The notes beneath the pieces were generated by a model. It had not been told where the DNA came from, ran no database searches, and was given only the letters and a program-made list of their open reading frames with translations. From the NCBI GenBank assembly GCA_027019165.1, contig JALUXC010000024.1, positions 62,001 through 126,000 of the forward strand: a stretch of DNA of 64,000 nucleotides, read 5' to 3'. Made by a program: the position numbers and the translations under genes. Positions 50,665-60,986 of the stretch are shown in pieces. Each line of letters begins with the position of its first letter. The stretch's first letter is position 1. Source of the stretch: Pseudophaeobacter sp. GTDB lineage: Bacteria > Pseudomonadota > Alphaproteobacteria > Rhodobacterales > Rhodobacteraceae.

Positions 50665-52002
50665 TCAGGACCCAAGCCCTGCAAGCTTGGAGATTTCAGC
50701 TGCAGCATCATCCGGGTCGAAACCATCAAGGTTTCCATCGGGAAGCGCAGGCAGATCATCAAGGCCCCCACCGAGCTCCGCCCCAAGGTCACCACCAAGG
50801 GCAGCGCTGAAGTCAGCTTCCAAATCACCACCGAGGTCGCCGCCGAGATCACCACCGAGACCAGCCCCAAGATCACCGCCGAGATCGCCACCAAGGCCAC
50901 CACCGAGCTCACCGCCAAGGCCGCCCATCTCACCCAGGCCGCCAGTGTCAAAGTCGCCGCCCAGACCGCCACCCGGCGTGCTGTCCAGAGGGTCCTGCAG
51001 ATCCTCAGCCGCGATACCAAGGTCGATCGTTGGCATATCATCTTCCGGCATCGAAAGGGCTTCACCCCCGACCCCATCCGAAAAGCCCATTTCACCGACA
51101 TTCATGTCGCTGACCAATTTGGTGCGCGGCTGATTTAGGCGAACCGCCCGCGCGCCGTTCAACTGACCAAGGCGCCCTTGGGCAATAGATTGGCCTCCGA
51201 CGGACTGCAGGTCAGTCTCATAAAGAAATGCCTGATCCAGGGGCAGGACATCTCCGACCTTGAGACCCGAGAATTCGTTGAGCGGAACCCGCATCTTGCA
51301 CAAGACAGCGGACAACTCCGCTCGCATAGCCCCCATGTTCCGCCCGAGTGAGGGGCCGGTTGCACCCCCATGTCCCAATTCTTCCGGCGTCGGCTCAGGC
51401 AGAATAAGCGTCAGCTCGCCCTGCATTGCGCCAATCGCCAGATCAACGGTCAGGGACAACACCCGGTAGTCATCCGCCTCGAGCCCCAGCGCAAGACTGC
51501 GCACATCTTCCACCTGTGCGCCAAAACGATAGCCGGAAAAGATCGATTGGTCCGACTGCCCCTCAAGCATCAGGACCACTTTTTTCAAGGCTCTTTCGAG
51601 AAAATCGGCCGTCATTGCCGCGTCGGTCGGCGTATAGTGACGCTCCGACGGGGCTTTGCCCATCACCTGTCCGATTGTTTGTTTCTGAATCAGAGCGGTG
51701 ACCAGAGCTGCATCAAGCGTTGCGGCGCCTATGCGGCCGTTTGGCCCATCCAAAACCACCAAAAGATGCTTGTCAGAGAGGTGTTCGGGCAATTCCTCTG
51801 GGCTGCGATTGGCCTGCCGCGCCGCCAGAACGGCCAAAGGAAGATCACACAGGTCGGCGGCCGCACGCGCCAAAGATCGGCGCAGCGCCTTCAGAGTCAG
51901 CGAGCTTTTCAGCGCACCGGACCCTTCCTTTGTCGCTGCCAGCTTGCGCGCAAGAACCCCCGCCTTGCCGCTTGCCGAACCCTGGGTTGTCGTGTCGGAC
52001 AT
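50665..52002 (-). CDS. FliM/FliN-like C-ring protein with Gly-rich tail
   Basis: This 445-residue protein has an N-terminal FliM-like middle domain (about 30-230) and a SpoA/FliN-like domain (about 235-300; MRVPLNEFSGLKVGDVLPLDQ). The last 105 residues are low-complexity with repeats of GGDLGG and GGLGG, then an acidic segment. No flagellar genes lie nearby. It may be a stray flagellar switch component or a type III-like C-ring protein with a new role. The tail is unlike ordinary FliM. Confidence 0.75.
   Translation of the reverse strand: MSDTTTQGSASGKAGVLARKLAATKEGSGALKSSLTLKALRRSLARAAADLCDLPLAVLAARQANRSPEELPEHLSDKHLLVVLDGPNGRIGAATLDAALVTALIQKQTIGQVMGKAPSERHYTPTDAAMTADFLERALKKVVLMLEGQSDQSIFSGYRFGAQVEDVRSLALGLEADDYRVLSLTVDLAIGAMQGELTLILPEPTPEELGHGGATGPSLGRNMGAMRAELSAVLCKMRVPLNEFSGLKVGDVLPLDQAFLYETDLQSVGGQSIAQGRLGQLNGARAVRLNQPRTKLVSDMNVGEMGFSDGVGGEALSMPEDDMPTIDLGIAAEDLQDPLDSTPGGGLGGDFDTGGLGEMGGLGGELGGGLGGDLGGDLGAGLGGDLGGDLGGDLEADFSAALGGDLGAELGGGLDDLPALPDGNLDGFDPDDAAAEISKLAGLGS
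50745..50975 (-). repeat. Gly-Asp-rich coding repeat in the FliM-like gene
   Basis: Degenerate tandem codons for GGDLGG/GGLGG units, roughly a 12-base period with ACCACCGAGNTC-like patterns on the plus strand, make up the tail. It is a likely hotspot for slippage and length variation. Confidence 0.8.
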
Positions 52003-52087
52003 ACGTATTGAACCTGAAACCTTGTCGCCTCTTGTCTCTGTTTTAGACTGCTGAGGGTTACCAATACCTTTATTCTGGACAGAGTTA

Positions 52088-54772
52088 TCAGTTTAACGCG
52101 GCATTTTTGCAGGCAAGAGGCAGGACAACGCGGAAGGCACCGCCGGAGCGTCCCGGCAAGTATGAAATATCGCCCCCGATCCGCTGTGTAATCTCGCGGC
52201 AAATCGCCAGCCCAAGCCCGGCCCCACCGGCACGCTCGGGCCTAACCCTCGAGAACTTCTCGAAAATCATTTGCTGATATTGTGGTGAGATACCACTGCC
52301 ATTGTCGATGAAATCAATGATCACCTGTGGTCCGTCCCGCTCTACGTCGATGGTCAACTCAGGGCTTTCGGCATCGCAGTATTTCTGCGCATTCGCGATA
52401 AGGTTGATAAACACCTGCGCCAGCCGGTCCAGGTCAGAGCTGATCGCGACAGCCTCTTGCCGCGGATCGCGCAGAACGCGGATCGGGGCGTCAAACCCTG
52501 CGACAGCGGTAGAGACGGCGTGATCGAGGACCTCCTGCAAGGTCCCATCTGTCATATTGAGGCTGACCTGGCCGCTTTCCAGCACGCTGAGATCCAGAAG
52601 GTCGTTGAGCAACCGCGTCAGGCGGAGCGCTTCATCGTGAATGATACTTGCATAGCGCGACTTGCCTTCCTGATCGAGCGCGGTGTCATCGCGAAGGATC
52701 TCGGAGAACGCCCTTATTGAGGTCATGGGGGTGCGCAATTCGTGGCTTACCTGGCTCAGAAACGCATCCTTTTGTTGGGAAATCTGGGTGAGCTTTTCAT
52801 TGGTTTCCCGCAACTTGCGGGCGGTACGTGACAGTTCGGCCGATTTCATTTCCAGACGGTTGGAATATTCCAGCATCTGCGCGGTTTCATCGGCAACCGC
52901 CAGAAGATCTTCGACAGAAACCGAGGAGCCGCCAACGATCTGACCGATCATCGCATGGGCGGCAGCCGTGCCGATCGAGGCGCTCAACTCACGTTCCAGC
53001 CGCTCCAGAAACACCGGGGTCGGCTCCGGTAGGCTGCCGCGTCCTCCCTGACGGACCAACTCACGCTGAAAAAAGGCCTGAGCCTCGGTTGCGCCCAGAA
53101 TCCTCTGAGACATGACCATGAGGTCTTCACTTTGCGCGAATGAACCGGTCCAGCCACGTGGCCCCGAGGAGTGATCGAACACATTGACAAATTGCGCACC
53201 CTGCAGACGCTCCATCGGGCTGGGAAAACTGGCAAGCGACACGGCGCAAAACACGACCGTGTTGAGGCTCATGGACCAGATCACCGCGTGCACCGTGGGA
53301 TCAAGAGCTTCAATTCCAAACAGCGCATGAGGGCGCAGCCAGGACAGCCCGAACAACCCGGAAGCCAGAACACTGTCCGGCAGCACGCCGCCACCCAAAG
53401 TCGGCAGAAGCATCGTATAGGCCCAGATCGCAAAACCGGTACTGATACCTGCAAGGGCACCGGTGCGTGTCGCCCCGCGCCAATACAGGCCACCGACAAG
53501 AGCTGGCAGCATCTGGGCCACCCCGGCAAATGAAATCAGACCGATAGCAGCCAGCGCAGCCCCGCCGCCCGACATTTTGTAGTAAAAGTACCCCAGCAGC
53601 ATGATGACCGCGATGGTGATGCGGCGCGTGAACAGAACCACGTTTCGCACATCGCCAGACACCGAGGCCCCTGGCCCCTGGGTGCGCAGCCAAATGGGCA
53701 TCACGATATGATTTGAAACCATCGTTGATAGCGCCATGGCGGCCACGATCGCCATGGAGGTCGCCGAAGAAAATCCGCCAAGAAATGATAGCATTGCCAG
53801 CCCCTGCTGCCCTTCGGCAAGCGGAAGGGTAAGCACGAACAAATCCGGGTTGAAACCTTCTGGCAGCAACTCCAATCCGATGGCGGCTATGGGCACCACA
53901 AACAGGGACATCAGCATCAGATAAAGCGGAAAGGCCCAGGCCGCGACGCGCAGGTGGCGTTCGTCCTCATTCTCCACCACCATGACCTGAAACATGCGCG
54001 GCAGACATACAAAGGCAGCAGCCGACAGGAAGGTGATGGCCGCCCAACGCCCTCCGTCTACCTGCCACTGACCGATACGGGAGGCATCAATGCGCGCAAA
54101 GGTTTCGGACACGCCGCCAGCGATTCCCCAGACCACGAAGATCCCCACAGCCAAAAGGGCAAAGAGTTTCACGACCGCCTCAAGCGCGATAGCGGTGACC
54201 ACGCCATGATGGCGCTCATTGGCATTGAGGTTGCGCGTACCAAAGAGGATCGCAAAGACGGCAAGGCCAACTGCGACCCAAAGAACCGTCGTTGTTTCAT
54301 TCAGGCTTCGCAGGGGGTCTGCCTCTGCAAAGATCGAAAACGACAGCGTGATCGACTGAAGCTGCAAGGAGATGTATGGTGTCACCCCAATCACTGCGAG
54401 CAGCGTCACGCCAATGGCAAGGATGTTGGATTTGCCATAGCGCGCCGACAAGAGGTCGGCAATCGATGTCACCCTCTGGCTGCGTCCGACCCTGACCAAC
54501 TTGCGCAGGCCCCACCACCAGCCGACCATGACCAGTGTTGGTCCAAGGTAGATGGTGACGAATTCCAGTCCCGAACGCGCCGCGTAGCCCACCGCCCCGT
54601 AAAACGTCCAGGCCGTGCAATAAATCGACAATGACAGGGTATAGGTGAGAGGAGAACGCATCCAGGCCGCGCTGGCACCTCGGCTTGCCATCCTGTCGGC
54701 AAGGAAGGCGACAAAGAACAAAAGCGCCACATAGCCAAGGCAGACCAACGCGAGGACATTGAGCGAAGCCAT
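52088..54772 (-). CDS. CbrA-like sensor histidine kinase with SSS transporter domain
   Basis: This 894-residue protein has an N-terminal sodium:solute symporter-like domain (about 1-500, some 13 membrane helices; YLGPTLVMVGWWW, GGFSSATSMAIVAAMA), a linker with coiled coil, a HisKA domain (VSHELRTPM with His at about 668), and a HATPase_c domain with NAQKYC, DNGSGI and GAGLGLAI. It may sense a solute during transport. Its ATG overlaps the preceding stop (TGATG). Its likely receiver partner is the single-domain regulator two genes upstream. Confidence 0.93.
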   Translation of the reverse strand: MASLNVLALVCLGYVALLFFVAFLADRMASRGASAAWMRSPLTYTLSLSIYCTAWTFYGAVGYAARSGLEFVTIYLGPTLVMVGWWWGLRKLVRVGRSQRVTSIADLLSARYGKSNILAIGVTLLAVIGVTPYISLQLQSITLSFSIFAEADPLRSLNETTTVLWVAVGLAVFAILFGTRNLNANERHHGVVTAIALEAVVKLFALLAVGIFVVWGIAGGVSETFARIDASRIGQWQVDGGRWAAITFLSAAAFVCLPRMFQVMVVENEDERHLRVAAWAFPLYLMLMSLFVVPIAAIGLELLPEGFNPDLFVLTLPLAEGQQGLAMLSFLGGFSSATSMAIVAAMALSTMVSNHIVMPIWLRTQGPGASVSGDVRNVVLFTRRITIAVIMLLGYFYYKMSGGGAALAAIGLISFAGVAQMLPALVGGLYWRGATRTGALAGISTGFAIWAYTMLLPTLGGGVLPDSVLASGLFGLSWLRPHALFGIEALDPTVHAVIWSMSLNTVVFCAVSLASFPSPMERLQGAQFVNVFDHSSGPRGWTGSFAQSEDLMVMSQRILGATEAQAFFQRELVRQGGRGSLPEPTPVFLERLERELSASIGTAAAHAMIGQIVGGSSVSVEDLLAVADETAQMLEYSNRLEMKSAELSRTARKLRETNEKLTQISQQKDAFLSQVSHELRTPMTSIRAFSEILRDDTALDQEGKSRYASIIHDEALRLTRLLNDLLDLSVLESGQVSLNMTDGTLQEVLDHAVSTAVAGFDAPIRVLRDPRQEAVAISSDLDRLAQVFINLIANAQKYCDAESPELTIDVERDGPQVIIDFIDNGSGISPQYQQMIFEKFSRVRPERAGGAGLGLAICREITQRIGGDISYLPGRSGGAFRVVLPLACKNAALN

Positions 54773-55164
54773 CAGTCGTCCTTTGTGCCCTTCCGGGGCC
54801 GAAGATCATCGTTCGCGGCCGCCTGGATCGTCTCCCGCTCAAGTTCTGTCTCCGAATGCCCGCCAGCCGTCCAATGCTCAGCCCAGTGCCGCACGGCTTC
54901 TCCAAAGGCGACACTGACCGCAATAAGCCCGGCCCAGACCAGGAAAACATACGTGATGGCCGAAGACATTTTCATACCGCCATGCGAGCCCGGAGCAGGA
55001 TAGGGATCGGGATCCGGCCACATCAAAGGGATGGCAAAAAGAACCGCTCCGAGGATAGGCAGCAGACGGGCAATATCCATAAGGCGCCGACGGCGGTATG
55101 TGCGTCGCTCGACAAAAGGTGCGGTGCTCTCATCCTGACGCCCTGCCCCATCCCCCCGGATCAT
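54772..55164 (-). CDS. Hypothetical small membrane protein coupled to the CbrA-like kinase
   Basis: This protein of about 130 residues has an Arg-rich cytoplasmic start (ERRTYRRRRLMD), two membrane helices (about 30-50 and 62-85) and a charged C-terminal tail (ERETIQAAANDDLRPRKGTKDD). GGAG six bases before ATG 55164 favours that start. Its stop overlaps the kinase ATG. The gene pair suggests an accessory subunit of the sensor. Confidence 0.65.
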   Translation of the reverse strand: MIRGDGAGRQDESTAPFVERRTYRRRRLMDIARLLPILGAVLFAIPLMWPDPDPYPAPGSHGGMKMSSAITYVFLVWAGLIAVSVAFGEAVRHWAEHWTAGGHSETELERETIQAAANDDLRPRKGTKDD

Positions 55165-55234
55165 GACCATCTCCGGCAACGGCAAGGCGGCTCATTCAAG
55201 CCGATCCACTTCCACCCTGTCCGCTTGCAGAATA

Positions 55235-55615
55235 TCATTGGCGACTGGCTTGGGCATGCAGATCACGCACGGCGGTCAGCACCTCAGCATTGGAAAACGG
55301 CTTGGTCATGAAGCGGGTCACCCCGGCCCGTTCAGCCATCTCACGGTCTTTCATCTGCCCGCGCGCCGTCAGCATGAGCACCGGCAGGGCCTTGAGGCTT
55401 TCAACCTCCCGCAGCTCGCGGATGATCTCAAGCCCGCTTTTTCCAGGCAGCATCAGGTCCAGGATCACCAGATCCGGTTGCGCGCTCTGGATCAATTCGA
55501 CAGCACCGGATCCGTCAGCATGAGCATCAACGCTCCAGCCATCGCGGGTCAGAAGGAACCGGATCGCCTCAGTGATATTCGGTTCGTCTTCGATCAGAAT
55601 TACATGTCTGCTCAT
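55235..55615 (-). CDS. Single-domain response regulator
   Basis: From ATG 55615 (SD AGGAAATTCTGCC) the 126-residue protein is a lone receiver domain: acidic pocket IEDEPN, phospho-acceptor Asp in VILDLMLPG, and the conserved Thr/Lys of LMLTARGQ and MTKPF. No output domain follows. It is placed first in the minus-strand order with the small membrane protein and the CbrA-like kinase. It may pass phosphate to another protein. Confidence 0.9.
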   Translation of the reverse strand: MSRHVILIEDEPNITEAIRFLLTRDGWSVDAHADGSGAVELIQSAQPDLVILDLMLPGKSGLEIIRELREVESLKALPVLMLTARGQMKDREMAERAGVTRFMTKPFSNAEVLTAVRDLHAQASRQ

Positions 55616-55710
55616 TGGCAGAATTTCCTCCCAGCGCCGCTCCCCGGACCAGTTTGGCCCCAACGCGAATTTTGATGTCGCGCCAGACTACCCCCCGAGG
55701 CAAGCGCCTG

Positions 55711-57009
55711 TCAAAACTCTTCCTTCAGGATCGATGGCTCACGACGGGCCGGGCAGCCGCGCCTTGGACAAATCCGACAACTGGCCCCCACCGGCTGCGC
55801 GTTTTCAGGAATGTCGCTTTGCGGCAGGATCAACATCACCGCATGGTAAAGAGGATCGCTATCGAAATCCGGTGTTGTGCGTTCCCAGGCAACAGCAAGA
55901 CATTCAAAGGCCAGCGCCGAACGCCCCTGTTGAACCACATTGCGCCGGACCGGAACATGCGGACGCGCCAAGGCCGTGTAGATTGGCCACAGCGGGCAAG
56001 AGGCACCAAACCGCGGCAAGGCAAAACCGGTCACCGGTTTTCGCACCAAGATCGACCCAGACGCATCGCAGATCACCAGGCCCGCCTCTTGCCCGAGGAT
56101 TTCAAAGGGCAAAAGACCAAGACGCCGCAGAACCGTTGGCAGATCGCATCCGAAGCGACGCGCCAGGGCCGCAGGATTCGCCCCGTCCTCCTCCAGCGCG
56201 GCTTTCAGGGGGGCAAGCGGCAAGGCTTGGGCATCCCTTTGATATTGCTCCAACGCGCCTCGCGCGATCAGACGGGCAGAATCGCTCACCAGATCGGGCG
56301 CATCTGCGATCAGCTCTTCCGGCGTTGCTGTACCGTCCTCAAGGGCCGGAAAATGATACCCTTGCGCCAGGAAGTAGGCCTCAGCCTCTTCGTGCGGTAC
56401 ACCGCGCCGGTCCGCGCCCGCATTGCTCTCATCCAGAAAGCTGACCAGAGCGCGACTGCTTTCCGCCAGTCGGCGGGAGTCCTCGTTGAGGTTCTTGTGG
56501 AACCGGTCCCGCCATTCAGGTTCCAATTCGCCTGTCTCAGCAAGGATCGAAGCGGTCGAGCGGATCGCCGCCGCCGTTGACAGCACCTCATGCAATGAGG
56601 CCGCCAGATGCGGGTCATGTGTCAGGCGGTCTGACAGGGTTTGCACCGTGCGCTCCAGCGTGGCGATCCGGCGGTGGCTGGTGGCCAGAACCTCGGCCCA
56701 GCCGGGAAAACGGCCCGCAAATTCATCTGCACGGTCCAGCTCTGCCACTGGCACACCGCTGTCCACGGCCGCCTCCCTGAGGTTGGCAATCAGCGCCGCC
56801 TCTGCCCCTTCGCTCAACATCGAGGGTTCCACCCCCAGGACCTGCGCAATATCCACCAGGAGTTTGCCACCGATTCTGCGTCGGTTATGCTCGATCAGGT
56901 TCAGGTAGGAAGCTGAAATACCAGCTGCGCGAGCCAGTTCGGCCTGGCGCAGCCCGAGGATGAGTCGGCGCTCGCGAATTCTGCTACCGGTGAGAGTGTC
57001 CCGTGTCAT
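55711..57009 (-). CDS. XRE-family regulator of short-chain fatty acid metabolism (ScfR/RamB type)
   Basis: This 432-residue protein has an N-terminal HTH-XRE domain (RERRLILGLRQAELARAAGISASYLNLIEHNRR), a helical middle, a peptidase-like DUF955 remnant region (HEEAEAYFLAQGYHFPAL), and a C-terminal Cys-rich DUF2083-type end (GASCRICPRRGCPARRE). ScfR/RamB regulators control acetate and propionate genes. ATG 57009 is preferred over 57027. It is divergent from the ABC transporter operon. Confidence 0.85.
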   Translation of the reverse strand: MTRDTLTGSRIRERRLILGLRQAELARAAGISASYLNLIEHNRRRIGGKLLVDIAQVLGVEPSMLSEGAEAALIANLREAAVDSGVPVAELDRADEFAGRFPGWAEVLATSHRRIATLERTVQTLSDRLTHDPHLAASLHEVLSTAAAIRSTASILAETGELEPEWRDRFHKNLNEDSRRLAESSRALVSFLDESNAGADRRGVPHEEAEAYFLAQGYHFPALEDGTATPEELIADAPDLVSDSARLIARGALEQYQRDAQALPLAPLKAALEEDGANPAALARRFGCDLPTVLRRLGLLPFEILGQEAGLVICDASGSILVRKPVTGFALPRFGASCPLWPIYTALARPHVPVRRNVVQQGRSALAFECLAVAWERTTPDFDSDPLYHAVMLILPQSDIPENAQPVGASCRICPRRGCPARREPSILKEEF

Positions 57010-57243
57010 TGCAGGCCTTGGCTCCAAAAGGGCGCTATATCAAGCACTTTCCGCGGCGCAGCATAAAAAAGTTTACAGAACACCACGGAATACTGTTCAG
57101 TTATTTACACAATAACTCTGAATTACAAAGGATTTATTGCGCGATTTTACAAGCCGCCCTCATACTGATTTTGCACGAAAACCGTGCCAACGCCGAGCGG
57201 AAGTGAGGAGCTGCCTGGCGTTAAAATCTTAAGGGAGGATTAC

Positions 57244-58590
57244 ATGTCCAAATCTGATGTCTCGCGTCGCGGGGTACTGAAATCTGGTGCGCTGATGGGT
57301 GCCGGCGTGGCATTGCCCACGATCTTCACCGCGCAAAGCGCACATGCATTCACAAACGAGCCGACCGGCAGCACCGTGACTCTCGGCTTCAACGTGCCGC
57401 AGACCGGCCCCTATGCCGACGAGGGCGCCGATGAGCTGCGCGCCTATCAGCTGGCGGTCGAGCACCTGAATGGCGGCGGCGACGGCGGCATGATGAACAC
57501 CTTCAGCTCTAAGGCGCTGAAAGGCAACGGCATCCTCGGCAAGGAAGTCAAATACGTTACCGGTGATACCCAGACCAAGTCTGACGCCGCCCGCGCATCG
57601 GCCAAGTCGATGATCGAAAAAGACGGCGCCATCATGATCACCGGCGGTTCGTCCTCGGGCGTGGCCGTGGCCGTGCAGGCGCTCTGCCAGGAAGCAGGCG
57701 TGATCTTCATGGCGGGTCTGACCCACTCCAACGACACCACAGGCAAGGACAAGCGCGCCAACGGGTTCCGCCACTTCTTCAACTCCTACATGTCCGGCGC
57801 CGCTCTGGCCCCGGTGCTGAAGAACGCCTATGGCGCAGACCGCAAGGCCTATCACCTGACAGCAGATTACAACTGGGGTTACACCACCGAAGAAGCGGTG
57901 AAATCCTCGACCGAAGCCATGGGCTGGGAAACCGTCGCAGCAGTGAAAACCCCGCTGACGCAGACCGACTTCTCATCCTATATTGCTCCGGTTCTGCAGT
58001 CCGGCGCCGATACGCTGGTTCTGAACCACTATGGCGGCAACATGGTGAACTCGCTGACCAACGCGGTTCAGTTCGGTCTGCGCGACAAGCAGGTGAACGG
58101 TAAGGACTTCCAGATCATCGTTCCGCTCTACTCCCGCCTGATGGCGAAGGGTGCGGGCGCCAACGTGAAGGGCATCTTCGGCTCCACCAACTGGCACTGG
58201 TCGCTGCAGGATGAAGGTTCCAAGGCCTTCGTGCGTTCCTTTGGCACCAAATACGGCTTCCCGCCGAGCCAGGCCGCACACACGTGCTATGTGCAGACCA
58301 TGCTCTATGCGGACGCGGTCGAGCGTGCCGGCTCCTTCGCGCCCTGCGCAGTTGCCGAAGCGCTGGAAGACTTCGAGTTCGACGGTCTGGGCAACGGCAA
58401 GACGCTCTATCGTGGCGCCGACCACCAGTGCTTCAAGGACGTTCTGGTTGTGAAGGGTAAAGAAAACCCGACCTCCGAGTTCGACCTTCTGGAGATTGTG
58501 GAAGTCACCCCGGCGGCTCAGGTCACCTATGATCCGAACCACCCGCAGTTCCAGGGCGGTGCTCTGGGTACCTGCAACAACGGCGCCTGA
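57244..58590 (+). CDS. Tat-exported branched-chain-amino-acid/urea-type ABC binding protein
   Basis: This 448-residue binding protein starts at ATG 57244 (SD GGGAGG). It has a twin-arginine signal (SRRGVLKSGALMGAG) to about residue 36, then a type I periplasmic-binding fold (VTLGFNVPQTGPYADEG opening). Three Cys lie in the C-terminal half, with a CNNGA terminus. It heads the permease/ATPase set downstream. Relatives include UrtA-like and short-chain amide binders, but its ligand cannot be told from sequence. Confidence 0.85.
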   Translation: MSKSDVSRRGVLKSGALMGAGVALPTIFTAQSAHAFTNEPTGSTVTLGFNVPQTGPYADEGADELRAYQLAVEHLNGGGDGGMMNTFSSKALKGNGILGKEVKYVTGDTQTKSDAARASAKSMIEKDGAIMITGGSSSGVAVAVQALCQEAGVIFMAGLTHSNDTTGKDKRANGFRHFFNSYMSGAALAPVLKNAYGADRKAYHLTADYNWGYTTEEAVKSSTEAMGWETVAAVKTPLTQTDFSSYIAPVLQSGADTLVLNHYGGNMVNSLTNAVQFGLRDKQVNGKDFQIIVPLYSRLMAKGAGANVKGIFGSTNWHWSLQDEGSKAFVRSFGTKYGFPPSQAAHTCYVQTMLYADAVERAGSFAPCAVAEALEDFEFDGLGNGKTLYRGADHQCFKDVLVVKGKENPTSEFDLLEIVEVTPAAQVTYDPNHPQFQGGALGTCNNGA

Positions 58591-58621
58591 TCTGCGCGCC
58601 TTGAACTGAACGTGAACAAAC

Positions 58622-58661
58622 GGGCGGCGGGCTCTCTTTTCTGACGGCCCCCGCCCTCTTT
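58622..58661 (+). terminator. Possible attenuating hairpin after the binding-protein gene
   Basis: GGGCGG-C-GGGC pairs with GCCC-CCGCCC with one bulged C over a 14-base loop, and TCTTTG follows. It may reduce read-through into the permease genes. The T-tract is weak. Confidence 0.4.
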
Positions 58662-58735
58662 GACCACTTCCCCCAAAGACGCCCTCTCCCCGGGCATTTT
58701 CGCTTTATGCACTCACACTTTCCAAGGGTGGGACA

Positions 58736-59767
58736 ATGGACGCCATAATCCTTCAAATCCTAAACGGGCTCGACAAGGGCTCGGCCTATGCGCTGATTGC
58801 GCTGGGGCTAACACTCATCTTCGGCACATTGGGCGTTGTGAACTTCGCCCATGGCGCCCTGTTCATGATCGGTGCCTTCTGTGCAGTGACGCTGAGCCGT
58901 ATCCTGACGCTGAGCCACACAATCATCGACGAAACCCAAAAAGACTTCCTCGGCAATCCGCTGAAAGTAGACGTGCCTTACGTGCACGACATCTTTGGTG
59001 TGTCTGCTGGCAATGCCATCATAGACTGGGCCGTGCCGCTGTCAGTGCTCTTTGCGATCCCGATCATGATCCTTGTCGGTGTCATCATGGAGCGCGGGCT
59101 GATCAAGCACTTCTACAAGCGCCCCCACGCCGACCAGATTCTGGTGACCTTTGGTCTCGCCATCGTTTTGCAAGAGGTAATCAAGTACTTCTATGGCGCC
59201 AACCCGATTCCGACCCCGGCGCCCGAAGCGTTCAAGGGCTCTTTGGATTTCGGGGCGATTATAGGCTTTGACCCCAATATCATCATCTATCCCTACTGGC
59301 GGATCATCTACTTTGCCTTTGCGGCCGTGATCATCGGCGGGGTCTTTGCATTCCTGCAATTCACCACCTTCGGGATGGTTGTGCGCGCAGGCATGGCCGA
59401 CCGCGAGACCGTGGGCCTTTTGGGCATCAACATCGACCGTCGTTTCACCATCATGTTCGGCATCGCCGCCGCTGTGGCGGGGCTTGCCGGCGTCATGTAC
59501 ACACCGATCAACTCTCCCAACTATCACATGGGCATGGACTTCCTTGTGCTGTCCTTCGTGGTTGTGGTCGTCGGCGGCATGGGCTCTTTGCCCGGCGCGG
59601 TTCTGGCGGGCTTCCTTCTGGGCGTGCTTGAGAGCTTTGCCTCGATGCGTGAAGTGATCGACATCATCCCCGGCATCAACCAGGTCATCATCTATCTGGT
59701 CGCCATCATCATTCTGCTGACCCGTCCGCGTGGCCTGATGGGCCGTAAAGGCGTGATGGAGGAGTAA
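58736..59767 (+). CDS. ABC transporter permease (LivH-like)
   Basis: This 343-residue inner-membrane permease has eight or so helices and the branched-chain permease motifs [27 protein letters not shown] at the N-terminus and [21 protein letters not shown] near the end. An insertion of about 60 polar residues (positions 65-105) is longer than in typical LivH. SD GGGTGGGACA precedes the ATG. It is followed after 4 bp by the second permease. Confidence 0.92.
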   Translation: MDAIILQILNGLDKGSAYALIALGLTLIFGTLGVVNFAHGALFMIGAFCAVTLSRILTLSHTIIDETQKDFLGNPLKVDVPYVHDIFGVSAGNAIIDWAVPLSVLFAIPIMILVGVIMERGLIKHFYKRPHADQILVTFGLAIVLQEVIKYFYGANPIPTPAPEAFKGSLDFGAIIGFDPNIIIYPYWRIIYFAFAAVIIGGVFAFLQFTTFGMVVRAGMADRETVGLLGINIDRRFTIMFGIAAAVAGLAGVMYTPINSPNYHMGMDFLVLSFVVVVVGGMGSLPGAVLAGFLLGVLESFASMREVIDIIPGINQVIIYLVAIIILLTRPRGLMGRKGVMEE

Positions 59768-59771
59768 CAGC

Positions 59772-60974
59772 ATGTTCAATCTGGAAAAATCGGATCTTAC
59801 CCTACTGATCGCAGTGGCGGTACTGACCCTGTTCGCACCCTTCATCCTGAATCCCTTCCCCGCCGACAGCGCCATGGCGCAGTTCAACGCCGGCTATCCC
59901 GACCTGATGCAGCGGTTCGTGATCTTCGGGATCTTTGCCATCGGGTTCAACATCCTCTTTGGCCTCACCGGCTACCTCTCGTTCGGCCATGCGGCCTTCC
60001 TGGGGGTCGGCTCCTACGCGGCCGTCTGGATGTTCAAACTGCTGAGCATGAACGTCATCCCCGCCATCATCCTGTCGGTGATCGTGGCTGGATTGTTCTC
60101 GCTCCTGATTGGTTTCATCAGCCTGCGGCGTTCGGGAATCTACTTTTCGATCCTGACGCTGGCCTTTGCGCAGATGATGTTTGCCTTGGCCTATTCGGTT
60201 CTGACACCCATCACCGGCGGTGAAACCGGGCTGCAGCTGGCGCTGGACGATCCGCGGATCTTTGGTCAAAGCCAGACACCTGAAGGCAACATCCCCGTAC
60301 CCGGCCTGTTTGGCCTTGAGATGCGGGACAGCTTTGATCTTGCCATTGGCAGCTGGGTCTTCACTTTCAACATCGGCTACTACTTCTGCGCACTGGTGCT
60401 GATCGCCTCCTTCTATCTGGCGATCCGCATCTTCCGCTCGCCCTTTGGCATGATGCTGCGGGCGGTGAAGTCGAACCAGCAACGAATGAACTACACCGGT
60501 CTGAACACCCGGCCCTACACCCTTGCGGCCTTTGTGATCTCGGGCATGTATGCCGGTCTCGCTGGTGGCCTGATGGCCTCGATGGACCCGCTGGCAGGCG
60601 CCGAGCGCATGCAGTGGACTGCATCCGGTGAAGTCGTTCTGATGACCATCCTCGGCGGTGCGGGCACCCTGATCGGACCGGTCCTGGGTGCGGGCTTCAT
60701 CAAGTATTTCGAGAACATCTTCTCGAAGATCAACGCCACCATCCTGCACGAATGGTTCGCCTTCCTGCCCGATGGGCTTGAGGACTTCATCGTGGCGATC
60801 CTTTACCCGTTCATCGGCAAAGGCTGGCACCTGACGCTTGGCATCCTGTTCATGATGGTTGTGATCTTCCTGCCCGGTGGCCTGGTCGAAGGCGGTCAGC
60901 GCATCGCGGCCTGGATCAAAGGTCGAAAGGCCGGCAAAACCACTGCCGGCGGCAAAACCGAACCTGCGGAATAA
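59772..60974 (+). CDS. ABC transporter permease (LivM-like)
   Basis: This 400-residue inner-membrane permease has LivM motifs: [43 protein letters not shown] and [18 protein letters not shown]. It has about nine hydrophobic segments and a Lys-rich C-terminal tail ([18 protein letters not shown]). It forms the channel with the LivH-like protein. The livG-like gene starts 12 bp later. Confidence 0.92.
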   Translation: MFNLEKSDLTLLIAVAVLTLFAPFILNPFPADSAMAQFNAGYPDLMQRFVIFGIFAIGFNILFGLTGYLSFGHAAFLGVGSYAAVWMFKLLSMNVIPAIILSVIVAGLFSLLIGFISLRRSGIYFSILTLAFAQMMFALAYSVLTPITGGETGLQLALDDPRIFGQSQTPEGNIPVPGLFGLEMRDSFDLAIGSWVFTFNIGYYFCALVLIASFYLAIRIFRSPFGMMLRAVKSNQQRMNYTGLNTRPYTLAAFVISGMYAGLAGGLMASMDPLAGAERMQWTASGEVVLMTILGGAGTLIGPVLGAGFIKYFENIFSKINATILHEWFAFLPDGLEDFIVAILYPFIGKGWHLTLGILFMMVVIFLPGGLVEGGQRIAAWIKGRKAGKTTAGGKTEPAE

Positions 60975-60986
60975 GGAACCTTTCAT

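Noticed and set aside
50653-51138. Plus-strand ORF over the FliM-like gene tail (Lys/Thr-rich)
   Set aside because: The simple Thr/Glu/Ala repeats come from the Gly-Asp codon repeat read backwards.
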